DNA of 64,000 bases from Syngnathus acus (GCF_901709675.1 NC_051088.1:3543164-3607163), one strand, 5' to 3'. Shown: positions 10,482-20,225, numbered from the stretch's first letter. Notes: generated by a model from the letters alone, not told the origin. A program made the numbers and translations.

Positions 10482-11154
10482 CTACGTACTACTGAGTACG
10501 CACACGCACTTGTGAGTGTGCACCGAGCTTTCTGACACGGCTCCCGGGAGTAAATGCGCGGGCGGGCGCTTCCCCATCTACTGGGGAAACATAGTAATTG
10601 CAGGGAAAATGACCCAAAAATAAATTAATAATACAATTTATTCAGGTTTGGCGGGCCGGATTAAACGGCCCCGTGGGCCGGATGTGGCCCGCGGGCCGTA
10701 GTTTGCCCATGTCTGCACTAGAGTCTGTGTTTCAAAATCAGCTTGTGTCGGCGGCTCGTTTTTACTAGTGGCCGCGGCCACGAGATCTGTTACATACATA
10801 AAATAAATCACCAACTAATAGCATTTATATTCTTCTTATTGTGGCTACAAGGCAGTTAGTTACAGGCTTGGCTAGATGTGGTTCAGCCACAGCTGAACAC
10901 ATTTCTGTCCCTTCTCGTTAAACTCTGCTAAATCCGATGCTGTGCAGGGATGTTCCAGCAGGGGGATGAGGAGGTGTTACATGGTCTGTGGTTCAGTGCC
11001 ACACTGAACGGCTAAGATTGTTCGTTTTGCAGAGGAGAACCCTTCGATGTTCACAGATAGGACCGTCAATGCTGGTCGTGAGGAGGTTCCTCGTTTCCAA
11101 GGTCGACCTTTGTGTCTATCTCCAGGCATGATGTTGTTTTCTGTTCTGTAGCTT

Positions 11155-11250
11155 TATGGCTTGTAGCTTGCAGTTTTCGGCGTAGCTTGTAGCGTAGCTT
11201 GTAGCGTAGCTTGTAGCTGCGTTGTAGCTTGTAACTTTTGCTTGTAGTGG
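11155..11250. repeat. Short minisatellite of GTAGCTTGTAGC units
   Basis: Roughly 10-12 bp units containing TAGCTTGTAGCG are repeated about seven times with small variations. No gene is seen in 10790-11396. Confidence 0.6.
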
Positions 11251-11396
11251 TGAAAGGATTAGCAGTATCTAGTCGATCTAGTTGATCTCGTCAATACTCC
11301 CGGGGCCGCGACGTGGACGCTCCTTTCATGACCCCAGCATTTATATTAACTACCGTAGATGAACGGCTGACTCACCGTAGTCTGATTGTGTTAGAT

Positions 11397-12243
11397 CAGT
11401 GGTTCCCAAAGTGGGCGGTACCGCCCCCCTGGGGGCGGTGGAAAGATCTGGGGGGGCGGTGAGGAAGAAAGGGGCGGTAGGGGGGCGGTAGGGGGGCGGC
11501 AGTCGATTTGTACACAACACGCCGCTCTGGCCCAGTCAGATCCGACAGCATAGACTACAAAAGCAAAAGCTCAGGTTTGTAATTTCAAGCTTGTAATGTT
11601 CAGAATTTTATCTTATAATAAAAACCGCATTCTGGCGGTCAACATCATCTTGAGTTCAAGTCAACATGAAATTGGGGACTCGCCAGAACGCGCCGTGTTG
11701 TGTTGTGTTGAGCTGGTTAGGGCAGTGGTCCCCAACCACCGGGCCGCGGACCGGTACCGGTCCGTGGGTCACTTGGTACCGGGCCGCCAAGCCGCACAGA
11801 ATGTTTTTTTTTTATCGATGATCAATTAATTCAGGTCAAGACACTCGTCCCGGTCACGTGACATGTTTCCCCAGTCGAGCCCGCAAAGCTAATATGTGGC
11901 GACAGGCTAACTAACCAGGCAGTGAAGCATTCAAAACTGCTTCAACACATGGAGACCAAGCATCCTGCAATAAAAGACAAACCTTAAATCACTTCGGGTG
12001 TCATTGTCTCCGATTACGTCTAGATGGGACCGGCTCGTTTCTGAGAAACAAACTCAGTGCTCCCACTAATTCAACGTAATGGTAATGATATTATAAATGT
12101 ATTATTTATTTATTTATTTATATAAATGTATTATTTATTTATATAAATGCCGGTCCGCGAAAATATGCCTTGGGGGGGGGGGCGCTAGGAATTCACTGGG
12201 GAGCCAAAGGGGGCGCCAGCCTGCAAAAGTTTGGGAACCACTG
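11397..12243. mobile_element. hAT-type element with CAGTGGTTCCCAAA ends
   Basis: Left end CAGTGGTTCCCAAAGTGGGC and right end GTTTGGGAACCACTG are inverted repeats, flanked by TGTTAGAT at 11389-11396 and 12244-12251. The ends are rich in GGGGGCGG blocks. No transposase reading frame of useful length is present. A second element is nested from 11723. Confidence 0.88.
11723..12165. mobile_element. Nested hAT-type fragment with CAGTGGTCCCCAACC end
   Basis: The left end CAGTGGTCCCCAACCACC and the palindromic GGACCGGTACCGGTCC are typical of a common vertebrate hAT group. The right end is lost near a poly-G run (12171-12183). Contains a short TTTA-rich array at 12100-12145. Confidence 0.55.
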
Positions 12244-12360
12244 TGTTAGATAAACTCCACTAAAGTCGTCGTCAAAGGGTGTATGTACATCAGCAAATAC
12301 GATTATATCTGCATGACATTACATAAACATTACATCATGATTTACAAATAACCCCATTGT

Positions 12361-12402
12361 ATTATTATTATTATTCTTATTATTATTATTATTATTATTA
12401 TA
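12361..12402. repeat. ATT/TTA trinucleotide microsatellite
   Basis: About 14 ATT units with one ATTCTT interruption. Confidence 0.9.
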
Positions 12403-12563
12403 CCGATAAAATAGTAACATGCCTTACCTTTAACCATCTCGAAACAACTTTTGACGCACTCCGACTCCACTGATCAGAGCTCATGCGCTGGGGTCACGTG
12501 CCGCGAGAACACTCTGCTAAAGCTAATGATTTGTGACGACGCTTTAATGACTCGACCTCAACT

Positions 12564-12935
12564 CAAACTATTGTATGTTAAATTAGGTGTACCAACACCT
12601 TGTCTTTCTCCTTCAGATGTCTTTTTCAACAAAGTTACACGCAGACAACTCGGAGCCAATAAATGTTGACTCTCCTGACTCAACTAGCGGAGGCTCCACA
12701 AGCTATTGTATGTCAAATTAGGTGCAGCAGCACCCTGACTATCTCCTTCAGATGCCATATTTTTTTCAACAAAACTCCCCCCTTGACCCCTAGACGCACT
12801 GGCTGATAGCAAATCTAGCTCAGATGTACATATCACTTCTTTGGTTTGTTTCACAAAAAATGGCTGCAAATCTATTTCATCAATGTTTGTTAGAAAATCT
12901 GACTCCGCATCCGGCTGATATAATACAGGCCCCAT
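12564..12935 (-). pseudogene. Diverged relict of the shared N-terminus of the PolB element
   Basis: The minus-strand frame 12935-12684 contains ESDFLTNIDEIDLQPF and, further on, SELDLLSASAS, clearly related to the start of the two genes in the 1042-8533 element. It then departs into unrelated sequence. A ~135-bp offset tandem copy of its 3' part is at 12564-12640 (shared TTAAATTAGGTG and TCTCCTTCAGATG). It is either an old, separate element copy or a fragment captured in host DNA. Confidence 0.6.
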
Positions 12936-12960
12936 ACATGCCCATACATGTCCCCATCCA

Positions 12961-13064
12961 AAATGGCGCCACCAAACCAGAATGGCGAGAGCCCCCCCTC
13001 TTGACTGGCGCTATCTTGGCGCCCGCCAGACTGGCGCCTAGCTCATTTGCATATACATTTGCAT
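12961..13064. promoter_or_regulatory. Cluster of E2F-like and octamer sites upstream of the relict
   Basis: Contains GGCGCC palindromes at 12965-12970, 13018-13023 (within TTGGCGCC) and 13033-13038, and two perfect ATTTGCAT octamers at 13045-13052 and 13057-13064. It lies just 5' of the minus-strand relict frame. Motif identity is seen; promoter activity is inferred. Confidence 0.35.
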
Positions 13065-13356
13065 ACAATAGACATCAAAGGCTTATGCATTGTTAATTTG
13101 TCAAAGTCAAAGTCAAAGTCAGCTTTATTGTCAATCCCTTCATATGTCAAGACACACAAAGAAACCGAAATTCCGTTTCCTCCATCCCACGGTGACGAGA
13201 CATACAAGTAGGCGACACAAAACAAAAACAAGAATGCCCAAACCATAAATAACAAATAATAAATAAAATAAAATAAAATGAGCGATGAATAAATAACAGA
13301 CCCATTAAATATGAGGGGCAAAACCGAGCCAGTGTGCATACAGCAAGAACAGGACG

Positions 13357-16356
13357 CTACGCTGAAAGGGGGAGCGAGTTCAGGATCCTAACAGCCTGGA
13401 GTACGAAGCTGTTGGAAAGTCTGGTAGTGCGGGAGCGCAGGCTCCTGTACCGCCTCCCAGAGGGCAGAAGTTCAAACAAAGAGTGAGCGGGGTGACTCAC
13501 ATCACTCACAATCTTGGTCGCCTTGCGGGTGAGTTGGGAGGTGTAAATGTCCTTCAAGGAGGGGAGAGAAGCACCAATAGTCTTACTAGCCGTTTTCACT
13601 ACGCGCTGCAGGGCCTTCAAGTCTTGGTCAGTGCAGCTGCCACCCCAGACAGCAATACAGCTGGAGAGGACGCTCTCAATGGTGCCGCGGTAAAAAGTAG
13701 TCATGACGGCCGGAGGAGCCCCCGCTCGCCTGAGTTTCCGAAGGAAGTACAGGCGGCGCTGGGCCTTCTTCGCCAGCGACGCGGTGTTGGTGGACCAGGA
13801 GAGATCTTCACTGATGTGCACCCCCAGGAACCTGGCACTGCTCACTCGCTCCACCACAGCACCGTCGATGGTCAGCGGCAGGTGTTGGGCGTGACCCTTC
13901 CGGAAGTCAACAACAATCTCCTTGGTCTTGTCGACGTTCAGCAGGAGGTTGTTGTCCCTGCACCACGCGGTCAGAAGGTCAACCTCCAGCCTGTATTGAG
14001 TCTCGTCTCCCTTGGTGATGAGACCCACCAGAGTCGTGTCGTCAGCAAACTTCACTATGCGGTTGCCGCTGCAGGTGGCAGCGCAGTCATGCGTCAGGAG
14101 GGTGAAGAGCAGCGGACTGAGCACGCAGCCTTGGGGGGCCCCTGTGCTCAGCGTGATGCTGGCGGAGATCTTGTCGCCAACACGTACCACCTGTGGCCTC
14201 TGACAGAGGAAGTCCAGTAGCCAGTTGCAGAGGCAGGTACTGAGGCCCAGCTTGTCAAGTTTGCTGATGAGACGCTGCGGCACAATGGTGTTGAAGGCAG
14301 AACTGAAGTCCACAAACAGCAACCTCACATACGAGTCCTTCCCCTCCAGGTGGGTGAGGGCCGAGTGGAGGGCAGAGCAGATGGCATCCTCAGAGGACCG
14401 TTTGGCCCGGTACGCAAACTGGAAGGGGTCAATGGTGGGGGGGAGAACTGACCGGATGTGCTCCAAGACAAGCCGCTCAAAGCACTTCATGATGATGGGC
14501 GTAAGTGCCACGGGGCGGTAGTCATTGAAGCAGGACGGAGCAGGCTTCTTCGGCACAGGTACGATGGTGGCAGCTTTGAAACACGACGGGACGATGGCCT
14601 GCTGCAGGGAAGTGTTAAAGATGTCCGTGAAGACACCCGTCAGCTCACCAGCGCAGTCCTTCAGCGCTCGACCCGGGATGTTGTCCGGGCCCGCCGCCTT
14701 ACGGATGTCGATAGCGGCAAGCGTCCTCCTCACGCTGTCGGCGGAGAGGCACAGGGGCAGCTCGTGGGAAGGGGGAGTTGCCTTCAGCGGGCAAGTGCTG
14801 TTCTGAGCGTCGAAGCGAGCAAAGAAGCGGTTGAGGTCATCGAGCAGACGGACGTCTCCATCACAGCTCTGCGGCGCGGGCTTGTAGTCCGTGATGGTCT
14901 GAATGCCCTGCCAAAGGCGCCGTGCGTCCCTGCTGTCCTCGAAGTGGGCGGTAATTTTGCCCGAGAACGCCCTCTTCGCTTCTTTGATGCCCTGGGACAG
15001 GTCGGCCCTCGCAGTCCTCAAGCCAGCCACATCCCCCGCCCGGAAGGCTTCGTCCCTGGCCCTCAGCAGCCTGAAGACAGCCCCTGTCAGCCATGGCTTC
15101 CGGTTAGCCCGAGTGACTACGGATACTGTGTGTGTCACATCATCAATGCACTTCCCGATGTAGGAGGAAACAGAGTCAGTATACTCCTCAATGTCCGCCC
15201 GACCGTCGCAAGTGGCCGCCCTCCTAAACACGTCCCAGTCGGTAGAGCCAAAGCAGTCACGAAGCGCATCAGAGGCACCCTCAGGCCACACCCGCACCCG
15301 CTTGCGAACTGGTCTGGATGTTCTCACCTTTTGTCTGTATGCGGGCAAAAGCATAACAGTGAGATGGTCAGAAAGTCCAAGATGGGGGAGGGGGGCGGCT
15401 TTGAAAGCTCCTTTATGCGAAGAGTAGACCAGGTCCAGGAAGCTGTCGCCACGCGTAGGAAAATCAACATGCTGGTGAAGCCTCGGAAAAACAGACTTCA
15501 GATTCGCATGATTAAAATCCCCAGCGAAGATGGTGAAACCGTCAGGGTGCGCTGTCTGTTGGTCACTGACAGCCTGGTACAGTTCACTAAGAGCCGCGAC
15601 CCTGTCGCCTCCGATGTTGGAAGGCGGGATGTAAACCGCGACCAGCAGAATCGCGGTAAATTCCCTCGGCAGGTAAAAAGGACGGCACTTAATGATCACA
15701 AACTCCGCCAGTGGCGAGCAGTGCCTGCATACCACCACAGAGTCACGGCACCACTCGTCACGGATGTAGACGCATATTCCACCACCACGAGATTTCCCCC
15801 CTCGTACAATGGTCCGGTCCGCCCGATAGCACGCTAGCCGCTCCAGACGTACAGCCGAGTCCGGAATGTTGACGGTCAACCAAGTCTCAGTGAACACGAG
15901 CACACAGCAGTCACGCACCGTCCGGTTTGTAGATCTCAGCAAGCGAACGTAATCCATTTTGTTGTCCAGCGATCGAACATTCGCCAGAAGAATGGAAGGC
16001 ACGGCCGGGCGAGCCGGGTTGGCCGCCAGCCTGGCCCGGACGCCCCCACGCTTGCCCCTCTTCAGCCTCCTCGCACACCGCTTTCGACGCTTCCCAACCG
16101 GGGGAGGAATAGCAGACGAGTCCGGCGACGCTTCAGGACGTAGCAGTCCGAGCGCCTTTAATGTCCCCGCATCAAAGTCCAGAACTCGACAAAACTCGCT
16201 TTCGCCGATGTCGAGCAGAACCTTCCTGCCGTACTTGTAGCACGACTCAGTACGACTAGACGAACGCACAAAACTGCCGGTCAAACACTCATTTGACGAA
16301 CAAAACACCGTTCGAGCGGGACAGAGAGAGGTCGCTGCGTATGCACGCGCCGCCAT
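13357..16356 (-). CDS. LINE ORF: endonuclease and reverse transcriptase, 999 codons
   Basis: I place the start at ATG 16356 (MAARAYAATS); the frame stays open upstream only through the tandem repeats. An apurinic-like endonuclease covers about residues 121-335: NVRSL (126-130), TETWL (156-160), GDFNH (279-283) and SDH near 329-331. The reverse transcriptase covers about 595-860: SCFNDYRPVAL (608-618), FVDFSSAFNT with Asp683 (motif A), TGAPQGCVLSPLL (738-750) and FADD at 770-773 (motif C). A basic KR-rich stretch (89-107) precedes the endonuclease and may bind nucleic acid. The enzyme nicks the target and primes cDNA synthesis there. No stop or frameshift is seen. Long antisense open frames (14458-15837) are by-products. 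Confidence 0.9.
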   Translation of the reverse strand: MAARAYAATSLCPARTVFCSSNECLTGSFVRSSSRTESCYKYGRKVLLDIGESEFCRVLDFDAGTLKALGLLRPEASPDSSAIPPPVGKRRKRCARRLKRGKRGGVRARLAANPARPAVPSILLANVRSLDNKMDYVRLLRSTNRTVRDCCVLVFTETWLTVNIPDSAVRLERLACYRADRTIVRGGKSRGGGICVYIRDEWCRDSVVVCRHCSPLAEFVIIKCRPFYLPREFTAILLVAVYIPPSNIGGDRVAALSELYQAVSDQQTAHPDGFTIFAGDFNHANLKSVFPRLHQHVDFPTRGDSFLDLVYSSHKGAFKAAPLPHLGLSDHLTVMLLPAYRQKVRTSRPVRKRVRVWPEGASDALRDCFGSTDWDVFRRAATCDGRADIEEYTDSVSSYIGKCIDDVTHTVSVVTRANRKPWLTGAVFRLLRARDEAFRAGDVAGLRTARADLSQGIKEAKRAFSGKITAHFEDSRDARRLWQGIQTITDYKPAPQSCDGDVRLLDDLNRFFARFDAQNSTCPLKATPPSHELPLCLSADSVRRTLAAIDIRKAAGPDNIPGRALKDCAGELTGVFTDIFNTSLQQAIVPSCFKAATIVPVPKKPAPSCFNDYRPVALTPIIMKCFERLVLEHIRSVLPPTIDPFQFAYRAKRSSEDAICSALHSALTHLEGKDSYVRLLFVDFSSAFNTIVPQRLISKLDKLGLSTCLCNWLLDFLCQRPQVVRVGDKISASITLSTGAPQGCVLSPLLFTLLTHDCAATCSGNRIVKFADDTTLVGLITKGDETQYRLEVDLLTAWCRDNNLLLNVDKTKEIVVDFRKGHAQHLPLTIDGAVVERVSSARFLGVHISEDLSWSTNTASLAKKAQRRLYFLRKLRRAGAPPAVMTTFYRGTIESVLSSCIAVWGGSCTDQDLKALQRVVKTASKTIGASLPSLKDIYTSQLTRKATKIVSDVSHPAHSLFELLPSGRRYRSLRSRTTRLSNSFVLQAVRILNSLPLSA

Positions 16357-16382
16357 CTTGAAAACTAGAATTTGTGTGCGTG

Positions 16383-16682
16383 GACTTCCATCCACGGAGG
16401 TGGAAGAGAGCTCCATAGAATAGGACCGGGCGTGCGTAAAAGCCATGTTCGAGCCCCATCCACCGTCCCCGGACAGCCACCCGGCCGAGCACCGGCCCCC
16501 GACTTCCATCCACGGAGGTGAAAGAGAGCTCCGTAGAGTAGGACCGGGCGTGCGTAAAAGCCATGTCCGAGCCCCATCCACCGTCCCCGGACAGCCACTC
16601 GGCCGAGCGCCGGCCCCAGACTTCCATCCACGGAGGTTAAAGAGAGCTCCGTAGAGTAGGACCGGGCGTGCGTAAAAGCCAT
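16383..16682. repeat. 118-bp tandem units at the LINE 5' end
   Basis: Units begin GACTTCCATCCACGGAGG at 16383, 16501 and 16619; the last is partial. Spacing is 118 bases both times, which is not a multiple of three, so the open frame through them reads each unit in a different phase and is unlikely to be coding. Such monomers can act as LINE promoters (inference). Confidence 0.88.
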
Positions 16683-16882
16683 AATAGTTTTTCAAACCTT
16701 CTGTGTCACTCCAAATCATTAAATCCTTCAAACTCTTCGTCCTCCGTGTCACTTACAAACAAAGCCGCTAATGATGCCGGTAGCACGTGGGGCCCTTCGT
16801 CATCTTCGTCATCCCGTGATTAATCTTTGTCCTTTTTGTAAACAACCGCCGCGCCGCTGACGTCACTTGAAATTCAAATTAC

Positions 16883-17045
16883 AGTAATCCCTTGCTACAT
16901 CGCGGTTCGTTTATCGCGGTTTCACTTTTTTTTTTTTTTGAAAATTTTTGAAAAAATTCACATATAAGTCGCTCCTCAGTATAAGTCGCCGCCCCACCCA
17001 AACTATGAAAAAAAACGCAACTTATAGTCCGAAAATTACGGTACT
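16883..17045. mobile_element. Two small MITE remnants
   Basis: CAGTAATCCCTTGCTACATCGCGG (16883 on) is the end of a common vertebrate MITE, cut after a T-run. The segment ending in ACTTATAGTCCGAAAATTACGGTA (to 17042) with ATAAGTCGC repeats is one side of a second family, also seen at 23332-23418. 16700-16880 holds nothing I can name. Confidence 0.5.
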
Positions 17046-17070
17046 TTGTTGTATCGCCTACGCAATAGAC

Positions 17071-17271
17071 CAGGGGTCTCAAACTCCAGTCCTCGCGGGC
17101 CGCATTCCTACATGTTTTCCAAGTTTCCCACGTTAAACACACCTGATTCAAATGATCAGTTCATCCTCACGTTCTGCAGGAGCCTGATAATTGAATCAGG
17201 TGTGTTTAACGAGGGAAACTTGGAAAACATGTAGGAATGCGGCCCCCGAGGACTGGAGTTTGAGACCTCTG
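17071..17271. mobile_element. Fold-back hAT MITE (201 bp)
   Basis: CAGGGGTCTCAAACTCCAGT at the left pairs with ACTGGAGTTTGAGACCTCTG at the right, and the arms continue pairing for about 90 bases, so the single strand would form a long hairpin. Target duplication CAATAGAC at 17063-17070 and 17272-17279. Confidence 0.9.
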
Positions 17272-17522
17272 CAATAGACGAATGCGTGTGTTGATTTCTG
17301 CATCCACCCAACGAGCACCTCGGAACGCCACAAAGGGATAAGATTTTATTCGTCAATTGGTCATTTACATAAAAAGAGTGGATTCTTCTGCCTTCAAATA
17401 CAATGGAAAACATCTTTATTCCCCACACACATTTATAAACGTTACAAAGCAATTATTACACCTGGCAATAACTGGGGACTCGTCATGTCTTTTATGATGT
17501 GAAATAGAATTGGTTAAGTATA

Positions 17523-17881
17523 GGGCGGCTCGGTGGCGCATTGGGTAGCACATCCGCCTCACAGTTAGGAGGGTGCGAGTTCGATTCCACCTCCGGCCCT
17601 CCCTGTGTGGAGTTTGCATGTTCTCCCCGGGCCCGCGTGGGTTTTCTCCGGGCACTCCGGTTTCCTCCCACATCCCAAAAACATGCTTGGTAGACGGATT
17701 GAGCACTCCAAATTGTCCCTAGGTGCGAGTGCGTATGGTTGTTTTTCTCTGTGTGCCCTGCGATTGGCTGGCAACCGGTTCAGGGTGTCCCCCGCCTACT
17801 GCCCGATGACGGCTGGGATAGGCTCCAGCACGCCCGCGACCCCCGTGGGGACTAAGCGGTACAGAAAATGGATGGATGGAT
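17523..17881 (+). mobile_element. Complete tRNA-type SINE
   Basis: Starts GGGCGGCTCGGTGGCGCA, with a box B-like GGTGCGAGTTCGATTCC near 17570-17590, a conserved body, and a GGATGGATGGATGG tail. The 11-bp duplication GGTTAAGTATA flanks it (17512-17522 and 17882-17892). Other copies: 811-1045, 36632-36750, 49804-50157, 59520-59800. Confidence 0.92.
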
Positions 17882-18202
17882 GGTTAAGTATAAAACATGG
17901 AGACGTATACAGTTTTGCAGCCGTCTATAAATGGTTTGTGTTTAAGGCCCAGTGAAAAGTTTATATGGCCGCAGCCAGATTGGGAAGCTGCTTTTTGTGC
18001 ACTTGTCCTCCGCCCAGCTGGCTCATATCTCTGAGAGTCAGTCACTCTCCATTGGGCAAGCAACAGCAGGGGAAGAGCAGCTTTCCTCCTAGCTACAGTT
18101 GGTATTTTATTTTCCAAGTCAAGGTCAGTGTGAAGTCCTTTATCTCTACTTATGTTGATTTTCTCCGGTCATTACGTAGGGACAGTTTCTCAGAAGTGGG
18201 AA

Positions 18203-19614
18203 ATGGTTAAGATCCTCATCCTGGGAACTCCGAACACAGGAAAGACAGGTAGAGTGTAAAATAAATCAGTTCAGTCTGTTGGGCTGCCTCTGATTAATGC
18301 TTTACAAAGTGTGAAAATATGATTGCTATTATTTACTCATCACAACGACTGAGGATGAGCACCAGTTTAAACTTCCTGAGATGTTGATTCTGTGATTTCT
18401 GAACAGAAGTGTGATCTGCCTGTTTTATTTCCACAGCCTTGTGCGTTCGTTTCATGACCAAGCGGTTCATTGGTGAATATGACCACAAGAAGGGTAAGAG
18501 TTAACATTCAAGAATATAATATATATATATATATATATTCTTCCCTCTCACGATAGTCATGTGTTCCACCACAGAGGTGACCTACAGATGCTGTCGTCTG
18601 GTCGACCAGGAAGCTGTTGACCTTGAAATCTTGGATCCAGCTTCTAAGGTATATTTGTTGTTATTGTCACATCACCCAGAAACCCATTCCAAAGCCTTCA
18701 CAACTTGTTACGTAAGCTCTTATTATTCAATTTCCAGTCAACACAAATGTTTTGATGCTAAGCCTCACTTGTTGTCTATTGCTGGAGAATTGGTGATTTA
18801 ATCAAAAATGCTTGTTTCACTAGATTTTCATTTGTGTGTACTCATTTTAGGATTATTGTAGCATTTAATGAAAAAAAAATAACTCTTACAATTATATTAA
18901 ATAAAAGCATTTAATGAACGGCCCACGTTTGCATAGCAATGTTGTATTTGTAGTTGTAGTATGCAATAGAAAATGTTGATTGTGAAAGGCAACTCATTCA
19001 CATGAAGCGCTTTAAAGTAGACTTGTGGCATTGTGTGTGAGTGTGACAGGAGAACTGTGCGCCTTCTCTGGAGGCTTCCATCCGCTGGGCTGATGGCTTC
19101 TTGTTGCTCTATTCCATCACGCACCGCCAAAGTTTCTTGGAGGTCTCACGGCTCAAAAGACTCATTGACCAAACCAAAAGGAGTCTGGGTAAGAAAGGAC
19201 TCGACTCTCAAACATGAGAGACCTCACACGAATTTGACAGCGACGTGGTTGCCTCAGAAGTAAGACATTGACTCCTGACTAACCCAGCTAAACACCAGAA
19301 CCAGCATTGTGTGTGATGCGCACAGGAACGGCGTGTTCACTGTTTGCTCTCTGTGTAACCCTTGGATGAAAGCCTGCCTATTGTCACCTTGACACACGTG
19401 CGCACACACTCCGTCACCAGATACTCCCAATGTTGTGGAGATACGTACATACAAGTGTTTATGCATACACGTGACATTACTCATTAAATTCTCTACCAAA
19501 GACATACAAGTGTCCTAACACTCCGTTTGTGACGAAGCTGTCCCAGCAGTGCTGGTTGCCAATAAAACAGACTTGGAAATTGGCAGGGAGGTGACAACAG
19601 AAGAAGGACCACCT
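18203..19614 (+). CDS. RERG/RERGL-like Ras-family GTPase, 3' end lost
   Basis: Exons read by frame and splice sites: 18203-18248, 18437-18493, 18575-18648, 19050-19188 and one starting near 19535-19547. P-loop GTPNTGKT; then RFMTKRFIGEYD as in RERG proteins; DPASK stands where most Ras proteins have the DTAGQ switch II motif, so the catalytic Gln is absent, as I recall for RERGL. Then IRWADGFLLLYSI, and NKTDLE for guanine specificity. After VTTEEG (about 19608) the frame enters a 187-bp minisatellite and soon stops; the last G motif and C-terminus are not seen. GTP binding is plausible but hydrolysis and folding doubtful. Either a pseudogene or a gene with later exons I could not find. Orthology to RERGL is inference. 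Confidence 0.6.
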
Positions 19615-20225
19615 GCAACGTTTGGTTTAGGTTTTAAGTGCATTTTTAATTTTATTGCTTAAATCGCATTTTCTCCACGAGCTGAGCACGTTTTCTGAAT
19701 TGTGCGCCTCCCGTCAGTCTGGTTAGGTTGGCATAGTAAAAAGTTCTCTAGGGGGCTTTAGAGTGCCGAGTTGACCACAGCGCATGAAAAAAAGGCCACC
19801 TGCAACTTTTGGTTTAGGTTTTTTGCGCTTTTTTATTTTTATTGCTTAAATCGCATTTTCTCGACGAGCTGAGCACGTTTTCTGAATTGTGCGCGTCCCG
19901 TCACTTTGGTTAGGTTGGCACAGTAAAAAAAGCTTTTGGGGGACTTCAGAGTGCCGAGTTGACCACGGCGCATGAAGAAATGACCACCTGCAACGTTTGG
20001 TTTAGGTTTTAAGTGCATTTTTAATTTTATTGCTTAAATCGCATTTTCTCGACGAGCTGAGCACGTTTTCTGAATTGTGCCTCTCCTGTCACTCTGGTTA
20101 GGTTGGCATAATAAAAAGTGCTCTTGGGGGCCGAGTTGACCACGGCGTATGAAGAAATGATCACCTGCAACGTTTCGTTTAGGTTTTATAAGCATTTTTA
20201 ATTTTATTGCTTAAATCGCATTACA
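19600..20225. repeat. 187-bp minisatellite, about 3.4 units
   Basis: Units begin near 19607, 19794, 19981 and 20159 with ACCACCTGCAACGTTTGG or close variants, spaced 187, 187 and 178 bases. Its start overlaps the end of the readable GTPase exon. A short direct repeat (ACAGGTTACATTCCAACATA) follows at 20224 and 20275. Confidence 0.9.

Larger units (their letters stand above)
8919..10715 (-). mobile_element. hAT non-autonomous element, copy 3 (complete, with nested insert)
   Basis: Starts CAGGGGTGGGCAAACC, ends TTTGCCCATGTCTG (a slightly degraded repeat), and is flanked by CACTAGAG at 8911-8918 and 10716-10723. It is inverted relative to copy 1 and carries the fused ORF at 9351-9587. A 751-bp element is nested at 9731-10481. 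Confidence 0.92.
8665..10786 (-). pseudogene. Possible host exon split by a hAT element
   Basis: On the minus strand an acceptor-like TATGTATGTAACAG precedes 10786, and a donor-like GAG|GTATTC follows 8665. Between them one open frame runs 10786-10724, is interrupted by the hAT copy at 8919-10715, and resumes in frame once one target duplication is removed (317 exon bases). The encoded segment is rich in Glu, Ala, Ser and Thr (for example EASEAAEPIASEPARPTASE), acidic and probably disordered. No family is recognised and no neighbouring exons were identified. If real, the insertion breaks the gene; a chance open frame is possible. Confidence 0.35.
13101..16690 (-). mobile_element. LINE of the CR1/L2/Rex1 group, near full length
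   Basis: Ends at its 3' side in a short TCAAAG hexamer array (13101-13120; CTTTGA on the coding strand), typical of this group. Before it comes a 3' UTR (13121-13356), an ORF with endonuclease and reverse transcriptase (13357-16356) and a 5' region of 118-bp tandem units (16383-16682). No clear target-site duplication was found. An open ORF plus a tandem 5' end suggests a young, possibly mobile copy. Confidence 0.88.

Noticed and set aside
1-10715. One large composite transposon with inverted hAT arms
   Set aside because: The outer hAT copies have their own target duplications or independent truncation and differ by a nested insertion; independent insertions explain the layout better.
13483-14220. 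245-codon plus-strand open frame
   Set aside because: Also antisense to the LINE reverse transcriptase.
14458-15837. 459-codon plus-strand open frame
   Set aside because: Antisense shadow of the LINE ORF; GC-rich sequence leaves the opposite strand open. No family features.
16357-16752. Extra 132 codons upstream of the LINE ORF start
   Set aside because: The frame passes through 118-bp units, each in a different phase, so protein selection is unlikely; ATG 16356 is preferred.
19600-20225. CRISPR-like array
   Set aside because: Units of 187 bp are adjacent with no spacers, and the DNA is vertebrate; it is a minisatellite.
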